DNA of 6,993 bases, taken from Nocardioides sp. Lineage in GTDB: Bacteria > Actinomycetota > Actinomycetes > Propionibacteriales > Nocardioidaceae. Below the pieces are notes generated by a model. That model searched no databases, was not told the origin of the DNA, and saw nothing but the letters and a program-made list of their open reading frames with translations. Position 1 is the first letter of the stretch. The number at the start of each line of letters is the position of its first letter. Of this stretch, positions 1 through 6,993 are shown piece by piece. Where the stretch lies: contig JAPSKJ010000108.1 in assembly GCA_031177735.1 (NCBI GenBank), positions 1 through 6,993 of the forward strand, read 5' to 3'. A program made the translations under genes and the position numbers.

Positions 1-2494
<2,494 letters not shown>

Positions 2495-2500
2495 TGCCAA

Positions 2501-2519
2501 CTCCTTCCGTCACGGAAGG
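2501..2519 (-). promoter_or_regulatory. metH ribosome binding site inside an anti-Shine-Dalgarno hairpin
   Basis: On the minus strand, CCTTCCG (2519-2513), loop TGA, and CGGAAGG (2509-2503) form a perfect 7-bp hairpin. Its 3' arm contains most of the strong Shine-Dalgarno GGAAGGAG (2508-2501), which lies six bases before the TTG start of metH. No U-run follows, so this looks like a translational switch and not a terminator. The first three bases of the 5' arm (2519-2517) are also the last three of the aptamer pseudoknot strand ACGCCT (2522-2517). The two structures therefore compete: ligand-stabilised pseudoknot should loosen this hairpin and free the ribosome binding site. Confidence 0.75.
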
Positions 2520-2599
2520 CGTCCTTGGATCACTGCAGCGGTGCTGCAGGAGCCGAGCGTGGCGGGCGCGCGCGAGCGCCCGTTGCAACGCCTCTCGGC
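2517..2599 (-). promoter_or_regulatory. SAH riboswitch-like aptamer in the metH leader
   Basis: Read on the minus strand, this segment folds like the S-adenosylhomocysteine riboswitch. P1 is GCCGAG (2599-2594) with CTCGGC (2557-2552), 6 bp. Next comes the junction AGGCGTTGCAA (2593-2583), close to the family's GAGCGCUGCAA. P2 is CGGGCGC (2582-2576) with GCGCCCG (2569-2563), 7 bp. The segment CCACG (2562-2558) then precedes P1's return strand, where the family has CCAGG. An optional P3 hairpin, CTGCAG-CACCG-CTGCAG (2549-2533), follows. The pseudoknot strand ACGCCT (2522-2517) is fully complementary to AGGCGT (2593-2588), as in helix P4. Every expected helix is present, in order and with perfect pairing, and the position before metH is one known for this class. 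The one visible departure in the core is C for G in CCAGG. The family comparison is from memory, not from a covariance-model search. SAH riboswitches are ON switches for SAH/homocysteine recycling genes. Confidence 0.8.
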
Positions 2600-2606
2600 G
2601 GAGTCG

Positions 2607-2612
2607 ATCCTA
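2607..2612 (-). promoter_or_regulatory. Possible -10 box for the metH leader
   Basis: TAGGAT on the minus strand fits the actinobacterial TAnnnT -10 pattern. Transcription starting about 7 bases downstream would begin near 2600, directly at the first base of riboswitch helix P1 (2599). No good -35 (TTGACa) is seen at the expected distance, which is common in high-GC actinobacteria. The call rests on the hexamer and its fit to the RNA boundary. Confidence 0.4.
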
Positions 2613-2696
2613 CGACGCCGGGCGCGCACCCAGCCCATTTCCCGCATCGTGACACCGGCGCCACGTGCCCGCCCCGGCCGGATCAGCACCGGCCAC

Positions 2697-2702
2697 TAGG
2701 CT
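2697..2702 (+). promoter_or_regulatory. -10 box for a leaderless PAC2 transcript
   Basis: TAGGCT is separated by six bases (2703-2708) from the GTG start at 2709, so the predicted transcription start coincides with the start codon. A GGAGG at 2703-2707 is too near the GTG to act as a normal ribosome binding site. The rest of the divergent region (2613-2696) shows no other clear element and no convincing -35. Confidence 0.5.
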
Positions 2703-2708
2703 GGAGGG

Positions 2709-3557
2709 GTGATCGAGATCGAGGAGGCCCACGACCTGGTGGATCCGGTCGTCATCGCCGCGTTCGAGGGCTGGAACGACGCGGCCGACGCGGCCTCGGG
2801 CGTGGTCGACCACCTGATGCAGGTCTGGGACGCACGCGTCGTCGGTGCCGTCGACCCCGAGGACTTCTACGACTTCCAGGTCAACCGCCCCCACGTCGGC
2901 GTCGACGCCGACGGCGTGCGCAAGCTGACCTGGCCGAGCACCCAGATCGCGATCGCCTCTCCCCCGGGCCTCGACCGCGACGTCATCCTGATCCGCGGCA
3001 TCGAGCCCAACATGCGGTGGCGGCAGTTCTGCGCGGAGCTGCTGGCGGCGTGCGAGACACTCGGCGGCGGGCTCGTGGTCACCCTCGGCGCTCTCCTGGC
3101 CGACAGCCCGCACACGCGGCCCATCCCGGTCTCCGGCACGGCCACCGACGCGGCGCTGGCCGACCGGCTCAAGCTCGAGCAGTCGTCGTACGAAGGCCCC
3201 ACCGGCATCGTCGGGGTGTTCCAGGATGCCTGCATCAAGCTCGACATGCCATCGGTCTCCTACTGGGCGGCGGTGCCGCACTACGTCGCCCAGCCGCCCT
3301 GCCCCAAGGCGACCCTGGCGCTGATCAGCCAGCTCGAGGACCTGCTCGAGTGCAGCATCCCGCTGGGCGACCTGCCGGACGACGCCCGCGCCTGGGAGCG
3401 CGGCGTCGACGAGCTCGCCGCGGAGGACGAGGACGTCGCCGACTACGTCCGCAGCCTGGAGGAGGCCCGCGACACCACCGAGCTCCCCGAAGCCTCCGGC
3501 GAGGCGATCGCCCGGGAGTTCGAGCGCTACCTCAAGCGCCGCCAGGGCGAGAGCTGA
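2709..3557 (+). CDS. PAC2 family protein (proteasome assembly chaperone-like fold)
   Basis: A 282-residue cytoplasmic protein with no signal peptide or membrane segment. It matches the actinobacterial PAC2 family: the N-terminal signature FEGWNDAADA lies at 19-28, followed by the conserved WPSTQIAIASPPG (75-87), IRGIEPNMRWRQFC (95-108), a GLVVTLGALLAD strand region (121-132), YEGPTGIVGVFQDAC (161-175) and PSVSYWAAVPHYV (181-193). The C-terminus is rich in acidic residues (about 222-275) and ends in a short basic stretch (KRRQGES). Eukaryotic and archaeal relatives help assemble proteasomes. In Actinobacteria the role of this family is not established, so the name describes fold and not function. 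The GTG start directly precedes the conserved N-terminus and sits six bases after a -10 box, suggesting leaderless translation. The gene is divergent from metH and convergent with mshC, so it is probably monocistronic. Confidence 0.9.
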   Translation: MIEIEEAHDLVDPVVIAAFEGWNDAADAASGVVDHLMQVWDARVVGAVDPEDFYDFQVNRPHVGVDADGVRKLTWPSTQIAIASPPGLDRDVILIRGIEPNMRWRQFCAELLAACETLGGGLVVTLGALLADSPHTRPIPVSGTATDAALADRLKLEQSSYEGPTGIVGVFQDACIKLDMPSVSYWAAVPHYVAQPPCPKATLALISQLEDLLECSIPLGDLPDDARAWERGVDELAAEDEDVADYVRSLEEARDTTELPEASGEAIAREFERYLKRRQGES

Positions 3558-3570
3558 CCGCGAGCGGTCA
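3555..3570. terminator. Hairpin between the convergent PAC2 and mshC genes
   Basis: TGACCGC-GA-GCGGTCA is a near-perfect inverted repeat (realistically a 6-bp stem with a 4-base loop) that begins at the PAC2 stop codon. It is followed at 3574-3583 by the palindrome GCCCCGGGGC. It lies in the 30-bp gap between two genes that converge, so it could end transcription from both sides. There is no U-tract on either strand, so it does not meet the classic intrinsic terminator form. U-less hairpins are common at gene ends in high-GC actinobacteria. Confidence 0.45.
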
Positions 3571-3587
3571 CTCGCCCCGGGGCCTCC

Positions 3588-4826
3588 TCAGAGCTTGAGG
3601 CCGAGGGCGGCGTCGAGCACCGCGCTGATGGTGGCCGCGGCGTCCTGGTCGGAGTGGTCCGCGAGGTGCCCGTGGCCGAGCGTCTCGTCGACCCACGCCT
3701 GGATCGCGGCGACCGCCCGCGGCGCGTCAAGGTCGTCAGCGATGGCGGCGAGCACCTCCTCGGCGACCGGGTCCGCCGGCGCGCCGGAGCGCAACGCGAG
3801 CGCCTTGCGCCAGGTGGAGAGGGTGTCGACGGCGTCGAAGAGCTGGTCGTCGGTCCACTCCCAGTCGCTGCGGTAGTGGTGGCGCAGCAGCACCAACCGG
3901 ATCGCCATCGGGTCGATCTCGCTGTTGCGCAGCGCCGAGACGAAGACCAGGTTGCCCTTCGACTTCGACATCTTCTCGCCGTCGTAGGCGACCATCCCGG
4001 TGTGGGAGTAGACCTGCGCGAAGGTGCTGCCCGGCTCGGCGACGTGCACGTGACCAGCACACATCTCGTGGTGCGGGAAGATCAGGTCGCTGCCGCCGCC
4101 CTGCACGGTGAGACCCACGCCGAGGTGGTCCAGCGCGATCGCCGCACACTCGACGTGCCAGCCGGGTCGGCCCGGTCCCCACGGCGAGGGCCACGACGGC
4201 TCGCCGGGGCGCTCGGCGCGCCAGACCAGGCAGTCGAGCGGGTCCTTCTTGCCGGGCCGGTCCGGGTCGCCACCGCGCTCGGGGAAGATCGCCAGCATCT
4301 GCTCGCGGGTGAGGTTGGACTCGGTGCCGAACGCGCTGTCGCTGGCGACGGAGAAGTAGAGGTCGTCCTCCACCCGGTAGACGGCACCGGCTCGCTGCAG
4401 ACGCTCGATCAGGTCGACCACCAGGGGGATCGACTCGACCGCGCCGGTGTAGTGCTCCGGCGGCAGCACCCGCAGCGCCGTCATGTCGGCACGGAACAGC
4501 TCGGTCTCACGCTCGGCGAGCTCGCGCCAGTCGACGCCCACCTTGGTGGCCCGCTCGAGCAGCGGGTCGTCGACGTCGGTGACGTTCTGGGCGTAGACCA
4601 CCTCGCGCCCGGCGTTGCGCCAGGCCCGGTTGAGCAGGTCGAAGGCCACGTAGGTCGCCGCGTGGCCCATGTGGGTGGCGTCGTACGGCGTGATCCCGCA
4701 GACGTAGAGCGTCGCCGCGCCGTCGCCGGCGGTCGACACCCGGCGGCCGGTGGCGGTGTCGTGGAGCGCGACGTCCGGGCCGGGCACGGGCAGGGCGGGC
4801 ATCTCCGGGGCAGGCCAGGCGCGCAT
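3588..4826 (-). CDS. mshC: L-cysteine:1D-myo-inositol 2-amino-2-deoxy-alpha-D-glucopyranoside ligase (mycothiol synthesis)
   Basis: Performs the ATP-dependent joining of cysteine to GlcN-Ins, the third dedicated step of mycothiol synthesis (MshA, MshB, MshC, MshD). The 412-residue length is normal for MshC. It has the cysteinyl-tRNA synthetase-like catalytic fold: YVCGITPYDATHMGHA at 41-56 includes the HIGH-like THMGH, AQNVTDVDDPLLERA spans 79-93, GWHVECAAIAL spans 222-232, and the KMSKSKGN loop is at 285-292. The expected zinc ligands are Cys43, Cys227 and a His of PHHE (252/253). The N-terminal MRAWPAPEMPALP is typical of MshC and unlike CysS, and the tRNA-binding extension of CysS is missing, which separates the two. 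The ATG at 4826 agrees with the family N-terminus and has a TAGAGT box seven bases upstream and no good Shine-Dalgarno. It is the last gene of the minus-strand cluster, 54 bases after the SCO1664-type gene. Confidence 0.96.
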   Translation of the reverse strand: MRAWPAPEMPALPVPGPDVALHDTATGRRVSTAGDGAATLYVCGITPYDATHMGHAATYVAFDLLNRAWRNAGREVVYAQNVTDVDDPLLERATKVGVDWRELAERETELFRADMTALRVLPPEHYTGAVESIPLVVDLIERLQRAGAVYRVEDDLYFSVASDSAFGTESNLTREQMLAIFPERGGDPDRPGKKDPLDCLVWRAERPGEPSWPSPWGPGRPGWHVECAAIALDHLGVGLTVQGGGSDLIFPHHEMCAGHVHVAEPGSTFAQVYSHTGMVAYDGEKMSKSKGNLVFVSALRNSEIDPMAIRLVLLRHHYRSDWEWTDDQLFDAVDTLSTWRKALALRSGAPADPVAEEVLAAIADDLDAPRAVAAIQAWVDETLGHGHLADHSDQDAAATISAVLDAALGLKL

Positions 4827-4833
4827 GCCGCGA

Positions 4834-4839
4834 ACTCTA
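4834..4839 (-). promoter_or_regulatory. -10 box for a leaderless mshC transcript
   Basis: TAGAGT on the minus strand is followed by exactly seven bases and then the mshC ATG. The 54-bp gap upstream of mshC also holds a small inverted repeat, CCGGC-CGG-GCCGG (4849-4861), between the SCO1664-type stop and this box. mshC may therefore have its own promoter in addition to read-through from upstream. No clear -35 is seen. Confidence 0.45.
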
Positions 4840-4880
4840 CTTACCCCGCCGGCCGGGCCGGTCGAGACCCTCGTGGCGCG

Positions 4881-5657
4881 CTAGAACGGCGGCCAGGGGA
4901 TGACGTGCCACTCGCCGGTCGGCTCGGGCAGCCGGCCCTCCTCGAGCAGCCGGTCGCAGCGGGCGGCGAGCGCCTCGAGGTCCCACACGGAGAGGTACGC
5001 CGACAGCGCCTCGCCCAGCTCGGCGTCCAGCTCGCCGCGGACCCGGGTGATCGCGGCCGCCTCCTCCTCGGTCAGCGCAGAGCCCATCCATCCCCACAGG
5101 ACGGTGCGGAGCTTGTCCTCCCGGTGGAAGCAGATGCCGTGGTCGATGCCGTAGCGGTGCCCGTCGGCGGTCTCCAGCACGTGGCCGCCCTTGCGGTCGG
5201 CGTTGTTGACGACCGCGTCGAAGACGGCGATGCGGCGTAGCGCCGCGGTGTCCTCGTGGACGAGTGACACCGGCCGCTCGGCCGCGTCGATGCCGTCGAA
5301 GACGTGGAGGTAGCCCTCGGGCACCTCGCCCGACGGCACGATGGTGACCGCGGCCTGCGACTCATCGACCTCGATCCAGCGCTGCACCATGCCGGTGCCG
5401 TGCGGACCCTCCCGCAGCCAGGTCGGGGGAACGACGTCCCACCCGAGCGCCTCGGAGACCAGGTAGGCCGCCACCTCGCGGTGGGCCAGGTTGCCGTCGG
5501 GGAAGTCCCACAGCGGCCGCTCCCCCGCGATCGGCTTGTAGACGACCTCCAGGTCACCGATGCGGCCGACGAAGGTCGCGTTGGACGCCGGCATCACCCG
5601 TCCGATGAGGACCAGCTCGTCCTCGCCGGCGTCCAGCGCGCTCGCCCGATCGCTCAT
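4881..5657 (-). CDS. SCO1664 family protein (PI3/PI4-kinase-like, TIGR03843 type)
   Basis: A 258-residue soluble protein of the actinobacterial SCO1664 family, with distant likeness to phosphatidylinositol 3/4-kinase-type folds; its substrate is unknown. Kinase-like marks are visible: a possible ATP lysine in VVYKP (Lys41), a conserved helix NLAHREVAAYLVSEALG (56-72, Glu61), a catalytic-loop-like FDAVVNNADRKGGH (146-159; Asp147, Asn151/152, Asp154, Lys156, His159) and a metal-site-like IDHGICFH (171-178, Asp172). The C-terminus GEWHVIPWPPF is typical of the family. The assignments of catalytic roles are inference. The ATG at 5657 overlaps the DUF3090 stop as ATGA (5657-5654), so the two are translationally coupled. 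The frame stays open further upstream to about 6095, but that part overlaps the DUF3090 gene and is not family-like. The gene is followed by mshC after 54 bases. Confidence 0.9.
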   Translation of the reverse strand: MSDRASALDAGEDELVLIGRVMPASNATFVGRIGDLEVVYKPIAGERPLWDFPDGNLAHREVAAYLVSEALGWDVVPPTWLREGPHGTGMVQRWIEVDESQAAVTIVPSGEVPEGYLHVFDGIDAAERPVSLVHEDTAALRRIAVFDAVVNNADRKGGHVLETADGHRYGIDHGICFHREDKLRTVLWGWMGSALTEEEAAAITRVRGELDAELGEALSAYLSVWDLEALAARCDRLLEEGRLPEPTGEWHVIPWPPF

Positions 5658-6214
5658 TCGACGGGGTCGCGCCGCCGGAAGCCGTTGGCCCGCACGCACA
5701 GGTGCCCGTTGGGGTCGATCGGGCCGCCGCAGAACGGGCAGGGCGGTCGCCCGGCCTCGATCACCCGGTTGGCCCGCACGACGAAGGCGCGCGCGTGGCC
5801 GGCGTCGAGGCGCACCAGGAGCAGCTCCTCCGGCTCGCCCTCGTCCTCCTCGCCGGTCTCGAAGGCGCGCTCGTCGAAGGGAAAGACCTCGATCACCACG
5901 CGCTCGTCGCTGGGGTCCCAGGAGAGCGTCATGGTGCCGGCCCGGAACTCCTCCTCGATCGGCTGGTCGAGTGGGGCGTTGTCGTCGAGGCCGACCGGCG
6001 CGATCGCCGGGATGAGCGCGTCGGTGGCCGTCATCACCTCGTCGAGCAGCTCGTCGATGCGCTCGGCGAGGGCGGCCACCTGCTGCTTCTCGCACGAGAC
6101 CGACACGAGCCGGGCTCCGGCGCGCGCCTGCAGGAAGAAGGTGCGGGAGCCAGGCTCCCCGACGGTGCCCGCCACGAACCTCTCCGGCGGGTCGAAGGCG
6201 TGCACGACTGGCAT
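5654..6214 (-). CDS. DUF3090 / TIGR03847 family protein with C-terminal zinc-binding motif
   Basis: Function unknown. With the ATG at 6214 the product is 186 residues. The N-terminal region (FDPPERFVAGTVGEPGSRTFFLQAR, in two adjoining blocks, then LVSVSCEKQQVAALAERIDELLDEV) is the conserved family core. A strongly acidic linker (about residues 115-132) leads to a C-terminal CPFCGGPIDPNGHLC, a CxxC...HxC cluster likely to bind zinc. The start was set at 6214 because family members begin with a short M-P-x leader before FDPP, and because a TAGGGT box lies exactly seven bases before it. GTG codons at 6223 and 6220 are in-frame alternatives, giving 189 or 188 residues, but would overlap that box. 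The gene follows the histidine phosphatase after 36 bases and overlaps the SCO1664-type gene by four. Confidence 0.9.
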   Translation of the reverse strand: MPVVHAFDPPERFVAGTVGEPGSRTFFLQARAGARLVSVSCEKQQVAALAERIDELLDEVMTATDALIPAIAPVGLDDNAPLDQPIEEEFRAGTMTLSWDPSDERVVIEVFPFDERAFETGEEDEGEPEELLLVRLDAGHARAFVVRANRVIEAGRPPCPFCGGPIDPNGHLCVRANGFRRRDPVE

Positions 6215-6221
6215 GTCCACC

Positions 6222-6227
6222 ACCCTA
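6222..6227 (-). promoter_or_regulatory. -10 box for a leaderless DUF3090 transcript
   Basis: TAGGGT on the minus strand lies seven bases before the ATG at 6214, in the 36-bp gap after the histidine phosphatase gene. The same hexamer at the same distance precedes that upstream gene, which supports both. Confidence 0.45.
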
Positions 6228-6250
6228 GGGCTTGTCCTGAAGCGCCACGC

Positions 6251-6976
6251 TCACGCGTCCGCCGGTCCGGCTCCGCCGCCGACGACGGCGTCGGTGGGCC
6301 GAGCGCCCGATCGCTTGGAGCCACGCCGCTTGCCGGGCCGCGGCGCCAGCCAGCCGAGGTCGCCGGCGGAGGTGTTGGTGGCCACGACGAACGGGCGTGC
6401 CTCGGTGTAGCGGATGACCGACACCGACGCCGGGTCGACGTGCAGGCGCTGAAACAGGTCGAGGTGCATCCCGAGCGCGTCGGCCAGGATCGACTTGATG
6501 ATGTCGCCGTGGCTCACCGCCACCCAGACGGCCTGGGGGCCGTGCTCGGCCTCGATCGCGGCGTCGTGGCGGCGTACCGCTGCGACCGCGCGGGCCTGCA
6601 TCTGCAGCATCGACTCACCGTCGGGGAAGGTGACCGCCGAGGGTTGTGCCTGGACCACCTTCCACAGCGGGTCCTTGGCGAGGTCCTTGATGAGCCTGCC
6701 CTGCCAGGAGCCGTAGTCGCACTCGGCGAGCCCCTTGTCGGTGGTCAGCGTCGTCGTGCCGGGCTGCTGACCGGTGATCGCACGGGCGGTCTGCTTGCAC
6801 CGCTCCAGCGGGCTGCTCACCACCGCCGCGAGCGGGACGGCGGCGATCCGCTCCCCCGTGCGGCGGGCCTGTTCCTGGCCGGTGTCGTCCAGCTTCACGC
6901 CCGGCAGCCGACCGGCCAGGGTGCCGCTGGCGTTGGCCGTGGTCCGGCCGTGTCGCACGAGGAGCACGGTTGCCAT
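6251..6976 (-). CDS. Histidine phosphatase / phosphoglycerate mutase-like protein, MSMEG_4193 family (TIGR03848)
   Basis: A 241-residue protein of the histidine phosphatase superfamily, which forms a phosphohistidine intermediate. The RHGRT motif puts the nucleophile at His9 with Arg8; Arg59 (SSPLERC), the acid Glu85 (LAECDYGSW) and the second histidine His156 (VSHGDI) complete the usual active site. The overall pattern, including FPDGESMLQMQARA (117-130), is that of the MSMEG_4193 family found beside mshC in actinobacteria. Its substrate is unknown, and a true glycolytic phosphoglycerate mutase role is unlikely. The last 30 or so residues (from APRPGKRRGSKR) are basic, then Gly/Ala-rich, and probably disordered. 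The ATG at 6976 starts directly at the first conserved strand (ATVLLVRHG). It is the first gene of the minus-strand cluster within the window. Confidence 0.93.
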   Translation of the reverse strand: MATVLLVRHGRTTANASGTLAGRLPGVKLDDTGQEQARRTGERIAAVPLAAVVSSPLERCKQTARAITGQQPGTTTLTTDKGLAECDYGSWQGRLIKDLAKDPLWKVVQAQPSAVTFPDGESMLQMQARAVAAVRRHDAAIEAEHGPQAVWVAVSHGDIIKSILADALGMHLDLFQRLHVDPASVSVIRYTEARPFVVATNTSAGDLGWLAPRPGKRRGSKRSGARPTDAVVGGGAGPADA

Positions 6977-6983
6977 GTCGCAG

Positions 6984-6989
6984 ACCCTA
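6984..6989 (-). promoter_or_regulatory. -10 box for a leaderless histidine phosphatase transcript
   Basis: TAGGGT on the minus strand is followed by seven bases and the ATG at 6976. No Shine-Dalgarno is present in those bases. The window ends four bases further upstream, so a -35 element cannot be judged. Confidence 0.45.
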
Positions 6990-6993
6990 TCCA

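Noticed and set aside
2503..2519. The strong hairpin before metH as an intrinsic terminator.
   Set aside because: No U-tract follows and it contains the ribosome binding site, so translational control is the better reading.
2533..2549. Paired CTGCAG copies as a protein operator or a repeat element.
   Set aside because: They form the optional P3 hairpin exactly where the SAH riboswitch allows one, and no other copies were noticed.
2495..2640. Cobalamin or SAM-type riboswitch as the metH leader.
   Set aside because: A B12 riboswitch is plausible for metH, but the leader is too short and no B12-box-like sequence is seen. SAM-class cores were not recognised. The helices fit the SAH class instead.
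3588..4826. mshC as cysteinyl-tRNA synthetase (CysS).
   Set aside because: The N-terminal WPAPE-type leader, the 412-residue length, the lack of the C-terminal tRNA-binding extension and the gene neighbourhood all point to MshC.
3654..5240. A 528-codon open frame on the plus strand over mshC and the SCO1664-type gene.
   Set aside because: It is antisense to two well-supported genes, and its Val/Gly/Arg-rich product matches nothing.
5658..6095. Upstream extension of the SCO1664-type frame.
   Set aside because: It overlaps the DUF3090 coding region and reads as Arg/Ala-rich shadow sequence. The ATGA overlap marks the true start at 5657.

Overview
The window is a stretch of high-GC actinobacterial chromosome. 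It carries mshC, the mycothiol ligase gene found only in Actinobacteria, inside the gene neighbourhood typical of that phylum, plus an actinobacterial PAC2-family gene. The protein sequences look like the Nocardioides/Propionibacteriales group, but that placement is from general resemblance only. There are no mobile elements, CRISPR arrays, tRNAs, rRNAs or broken genes. Nearly all of the DNA is coding.

Layout. (1) 1-2494, minus strand: the first two thirds of metH, the cobalamin-dependent methionine synthase, cut by the window edge inside its B12 domain. (2) 2495-2708: the divergent control region between metH and the PAC2 gene. On the metH side it encodes an RNA that matches the S-adenosylhomocysteine (SAH) riboswitch architecture, followed by a hairpin that buries the metH ribosome binding site. 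(3) 2709-3557, plus strand: a PAC2-family protein, apparently translated from a leaderless mRNA. (4) 3558-3587: a short convergent gap with a hairpin. (5) 6976 down to 3588, minus strand: a four-gene cluster in the order histidine phosphatase (MSMEG_4193 type), DUF3090/TIGR03847 protein, SCO1664-type kinase-like protein, mshC.

How the parts work together. MetH regenerates methionine from homocysteine, the product of SAH breakdown. An SAH-sensing ON switch in its leader would therefore raise recycling when the methylation by-product builds up. MshC consumes cysteine to build mycothiol, the thiol buffer of these bacteria. Its three upstream neighbours are conserved with it in many actinobacteria but have no settled function.

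The most notable signals are the SAH-riboswitch-like metH leader, with a visible two-state switch, and a repeated start-site design. Four of the six genes have a TAnnnT -10 box exactly 6-7 nt before the chosen start codon, the layout of leaderless actinobacterial transcripts. metH, the gene with the long structured leader, instead has a strong Shine-Dalgarno and a TTG start.
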